From: Candidatus Cloacimonadota bacterium
GTDB lineage: Bacteria; Cloacimonadota; Cloacimonadia; Cloacimonadales; TCS61
Direction of reading: 5' to 3'
Assembly (NCBI GenBank): GCA_018654125.1
Contig: JABIME010000316.1
Coordinates: forward strand, 1 to 28,331
Length of the DNA stretch: 28,331 bases
Positions within the stretch are counted from its first letter, which is position 1, and each line of letters opens with the position of its first letter. Below the pieces are notes generated by a model. That model saw only the letters and a program-made list of their open reading frames with translations. It searched no databases and was not told the DNA's origin. The translations under genes were made by a program, and so were the position numbers. Shown here one piece after another: positions 26,512 through 28,331 of this stretch.

Positions 26512-27810
26512 ATGAAATTAATAACATTAAAAGAGATAAAAGACCATATCGGTGAAGAAGTAAAATTACGCGGTTGGGTACGAAATTATCGTAAAAGCAG
26601 CAGTAAATTACGTTTCGTAATTTTCCGTGATGCTCATGCAGATATTCAAGCAGTAGCTTTTAAACCAGAAATGGGTGAAGAAATATTCGAAAAAGTTAAA
26701 AAGATAACATTAGAGTGTTCCGTAGAAATAATAGGCGTTCCTCAAGAACACCCAAAGCGTGAAGGTGAGTTTGAATTCCAACTTAAAGATCTAAATATCA
26801 TTGGAAAATCTGAAGATTATCCGATAGGGAAGAAGGAACACGGAGTTGATTTCTTACTCTCTCAAAGACATTTATGGTTAAGGTCTAAAAAGCAGACAGC
26901 AGCACTAAAGATCCGTCATACAGTTTATTATGCAATATGTGAATACCTGAATAAGAACGAATTTTACAGATTCGATTCACCAATTCTTACACCAAATGCA
27001 AGTGAAGGAACAACTACTCTTTTTGAAGTTCCATATTTTGACTTGGGTTCTGCTTTCCTTTCTCAATCTGGGCAACTCTATTTGGAAGCAGGAATAATGA
27101 GTCTGGGGAAAGTTTATGACTTTGGTCCTGTTTTCAGAGCAGAAAAATCGAAAACTAGAAAACATCTTACTGAATTCTGGATGATGGATGCGGAGGCTGC
27201 TTTTGTTGAGCATGATGAAAATATAGAGATTCAGGAAGCACTAATTCGTTTTGTAATTCGCACAGTAATAGAAAGAAATTCAAAAGAGTTAGAAATTCTT
27301 GAACGAGATGTAGAGAAACTGAAAAAAGCAGATGCTCCATTTAAACGAATGACACACAGAGAAGTTATTGATATGCTTAAAAGTAAAGGTGTTGAAATTG
27401 ATTATTTAGATGACTTCGGAGCTCCTGAAGAAGAGATGATCACTGCCGAGTATGATGTGCCAGTATTTGTGGAAAGATGGCCCAAAGAGATAAAATCATT
27501 CTACATGAAACGTGATAAAGATAACCCTGATCTTGTTCTGGGAGCAGACTTAATCGCACCAGAAGGATTTGGAGAGATCATTGGTGGATCGCAGCGTGAA
27601 GATGATCACGATATCCTTTTAGATAGAATTAAAAAAGAAGGATACGATGTTAAGGATTATCAATGGTTCCTCGATCTTAGAAAATACGGTTCTGTTCCAC
27701 ATAGTGGATTTGGGATAGGACTCGAAAGATTGATACAGTGGATGAGCGGTATTCGTTATATTCGTGAAGTTATTCCATTTCCAAGAATGATAAACAGGAT
27801 CAATCCGTAA
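26512..27810 (+). CDS. asnS: Asparaginyl-tRNA synthetase
   Basis: 432 aa; class II synthetase charging tRNA-Asn. N-terminal OB fold binds the anticodon (KLRGWVRNYRKSS, FVIFRDAHADIQAVAF). Catalytic core: PILTPNASEGTTTLFEV, motif 2 FRAEKSKTRKHLTEFWMMD (from 208) and motif 3 GFGIGLERL (399-407) with GIRYIREVIPFPR. SEGTTTLF and the ending FPRMINRINP favour AsnRS over AspRS. It lies in an operon with the GnnA-like gene and is followed by a terminator. Presence of AsnRS suggests tRNA-Asn is charged directly rather than only by amidation. Confidence 0.93.
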   Translation: MKLITLKEIKDHIGEEVKLRGWVRNYRKSSSKLRFVIFRDAHADIQAVAFKPEMGEEIFEKVKKITLECSVEIIGVPQEHPKREGEFEFQLKDLNIIGKSEDYPIGKKEHGVDFLLSQRHLWLRSKKQTAALKIRHTVYYAICEYLNKNEFYRFDSPILTPNASEGTTTLFEVPYFDLGSAFLSQSGQLYLEAGIMSLGKVYDFGPVFRAEKSKTRKHLTEFWMMDAEAAFVEHDENIEIQEALIRFVIRTVIERNSKELEILERDVEKLKKADAPFKRMTHREVIDMLKSKGVEIDYLDDFGAPEEEMITAEYDVPVFVERWPKEIKSFYMKRDKDNPDLVLGADLIAPEGFGEIIGGSQREDDHDILLDRIKKEGYDVKDYQWFLDLRKYGSVPHSGFGIGLERLIQWMSGIRYIREVIPFPRMINRINP

Positions 27811-27831
27811 CTCATAGATAGAGATAAAAAC

Positions 27832-27866
27832 AAAAAAACCTTCCATTTAATCTGGAAGGTTTTTTA
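27832..27866 (+). terminator. Rho-independent terminator after asnS
   Basis: AACCTTCCA (27837-27845), loop of 7 nt, and TGGAAGGTT (27853-27861), flanked by A and T runs. The symmetry means it could also act for minus-strand transcripts. Confidence 0.93.
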
Positions 27867-28154
27867 TTTTATCGTTGAATACAAAGCACTAACTGCATAA
27901 TCAATTCCGCAGAAAAAGATATTTCATACAAATTGATAAACTCTATGAAAGATAAAAAATAAATGTGATGGGCAACACTATAACTAGTTAATATTTATTA
28001 ATTAGTATTAATAAATTTTTGATTTCATTAGATTGGAATTACAATTGCATATTATTGTTGTATCATATGAGGAGTAAAAATGTAAGATTTGACAAAAATA
28101 TCTAAAATAAATCAATCTTTAGGCATGCTATTTCATTTTTTTTGGGGAGGAGAA
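27867..28154. other. Intergenic region upstream of the last gene
   Basis: AT-rich stretch without a supported gene. It contains a perfect all-AT 10-bp inverted repeat (ATTTATTAAT, spacer TAGT, ATTAATAAAT; 27993-28016), a GAGGAG followed by an ATG-TAA start-stop (28069-28085), and a TTGACA box at 28089-28094, 66 nt before the next ATG. No convincing TTTG or TATAAT follows at normal spacing. Confidence 0.5.
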
Positions 28155-28331
28155 ATGAGAATTACTATAATCTTTTTAATTACTTTATTATCTGTATTTG
28201 TATTCGCTAATTATTTTATGCAGCCGTCTCAAATTGCAATTGATGTTCAACATCAAGTTACACACGTGGGAACAAGAACCGGACACAGAGAGCAGGATCC
28301 AGCTCCGGAATATTCCTTTATACCCAATGGA
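28155..28331 (+). CDS. Secreted protein, N-terminal part (runs off right edge)
   Basis: 59 codons from ATG 28155, preceded by a strong GGGGAGGAG. Signal peptide MRITIIFLITLLSVFVFA, then a hydrophilic region containing HQVTHVGTRTGHREQDPAPE and YSFIPNG, at which the window ends. Exported or cell-surface protein; the family cannot be determined from this part. Confidence 0.7.
   Translation, partial: MRITIIFLITLLSVFVFANYFMQPSQIAIDVQHQVTHVGTRTGHREQDPAPEYSFIPNG

Noticed and set aside
27993..28016. All-AT 10-bp inverted repeat as a terminator or operator
   Set aside because: Stem without any G-C pair in an AT-rich intergenic region; too weak for a terminator and plausible by chance. Recorded only in the intergenic entry.

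Overview
The window is 28.3 kb of AT-rich, densely packed bacterial DNA with no mobile element, CRISPR array or rRNA. Nearly every gene has a clear purine-rich Shine-Dalgarno sequence. Several operon heads carry a TTGACA box followed about 19 nt later by TTTG, which resembles the Bacteroidota -7 element (TAnnTTTG). A Wzi-like outer-membrane protein, many secreted proteins with N-terminal signal peptides and a receiver/PEP-binding protein family I associate with Bacteroidota-like genomes point to a Gram-negative of the FCB group. Candidatus Cloacimonadota is my best guess, with modest confidence because no rRNA or marker alignment is available.

Layout. 1-1013 (-): 5' part of a Wzi-type outer-membrane protein that runs off the left edge. 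1185-7129 (+): tandem pair of about 990-aa proteins, each with two receiver-like domains and a PEP/pyruvate-binding (ATP-grasp-like) domain but without the phosphohistidine and TIM-barrel domains of PEP synthase. 7240-10132 (+): tandem pair of hexameric-type glutamate dehydrogenases, each with its own promoter and terminator; the first has an NADP-like and the second an NAD-like coenzyme signature. 10261-13045 (+): left-handed beta-helix acyltransferase, GT2 polyprenyl-phosphate glycosyltransferase and RlmD-type rRNA methyltransferase joined by two ATGA overlaps. 13211-20223 (+): small zinc-ribbon protein, ileS (IleRS2 type with a GXHH signature), DUF1015 protein, rimO and trpS, a translation-centred operon. 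20316-20798: secG, tRNA-Leu with the rare anticodon AAG, and a strong terminator. 20852-21400 (+): secreted Cache-domain protein. 21397-25301 (-): gpmI, a membrane-anchored unknown, an esterase-PDZ fusion and a small lipoprotein. 25518-27810 (+): GnnA-like sugar-nucleotide dehydrogenase and asnS, with a terminator. 28155 to the end (+): start of a secreted protein running off the right edge.

How it fits together. Most of the window is translation (three aminoacyl-tRNA synthetases, two ribosome modification enzymes, a tRNA), central nitrogen/carbon metabolism (two GDHs, GpmI) and envelope biogenesis (SecG, GT2, acyltransferase, Wzi-like, GnnA-like). The least explained part is 1.2-10.1 kb, where two tandem duplications lie back to back: the receiver/PEP-binding pair, in which only the first copy keeps the receiver phospho-acceptor aspartate, and the GDH pair, split by coenzyme signature. 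Other points worth checking are the A34 tRNA-Leu, the GXHH IleRS and a perfect 12-bp inverted repeat upstream of the second gdh.
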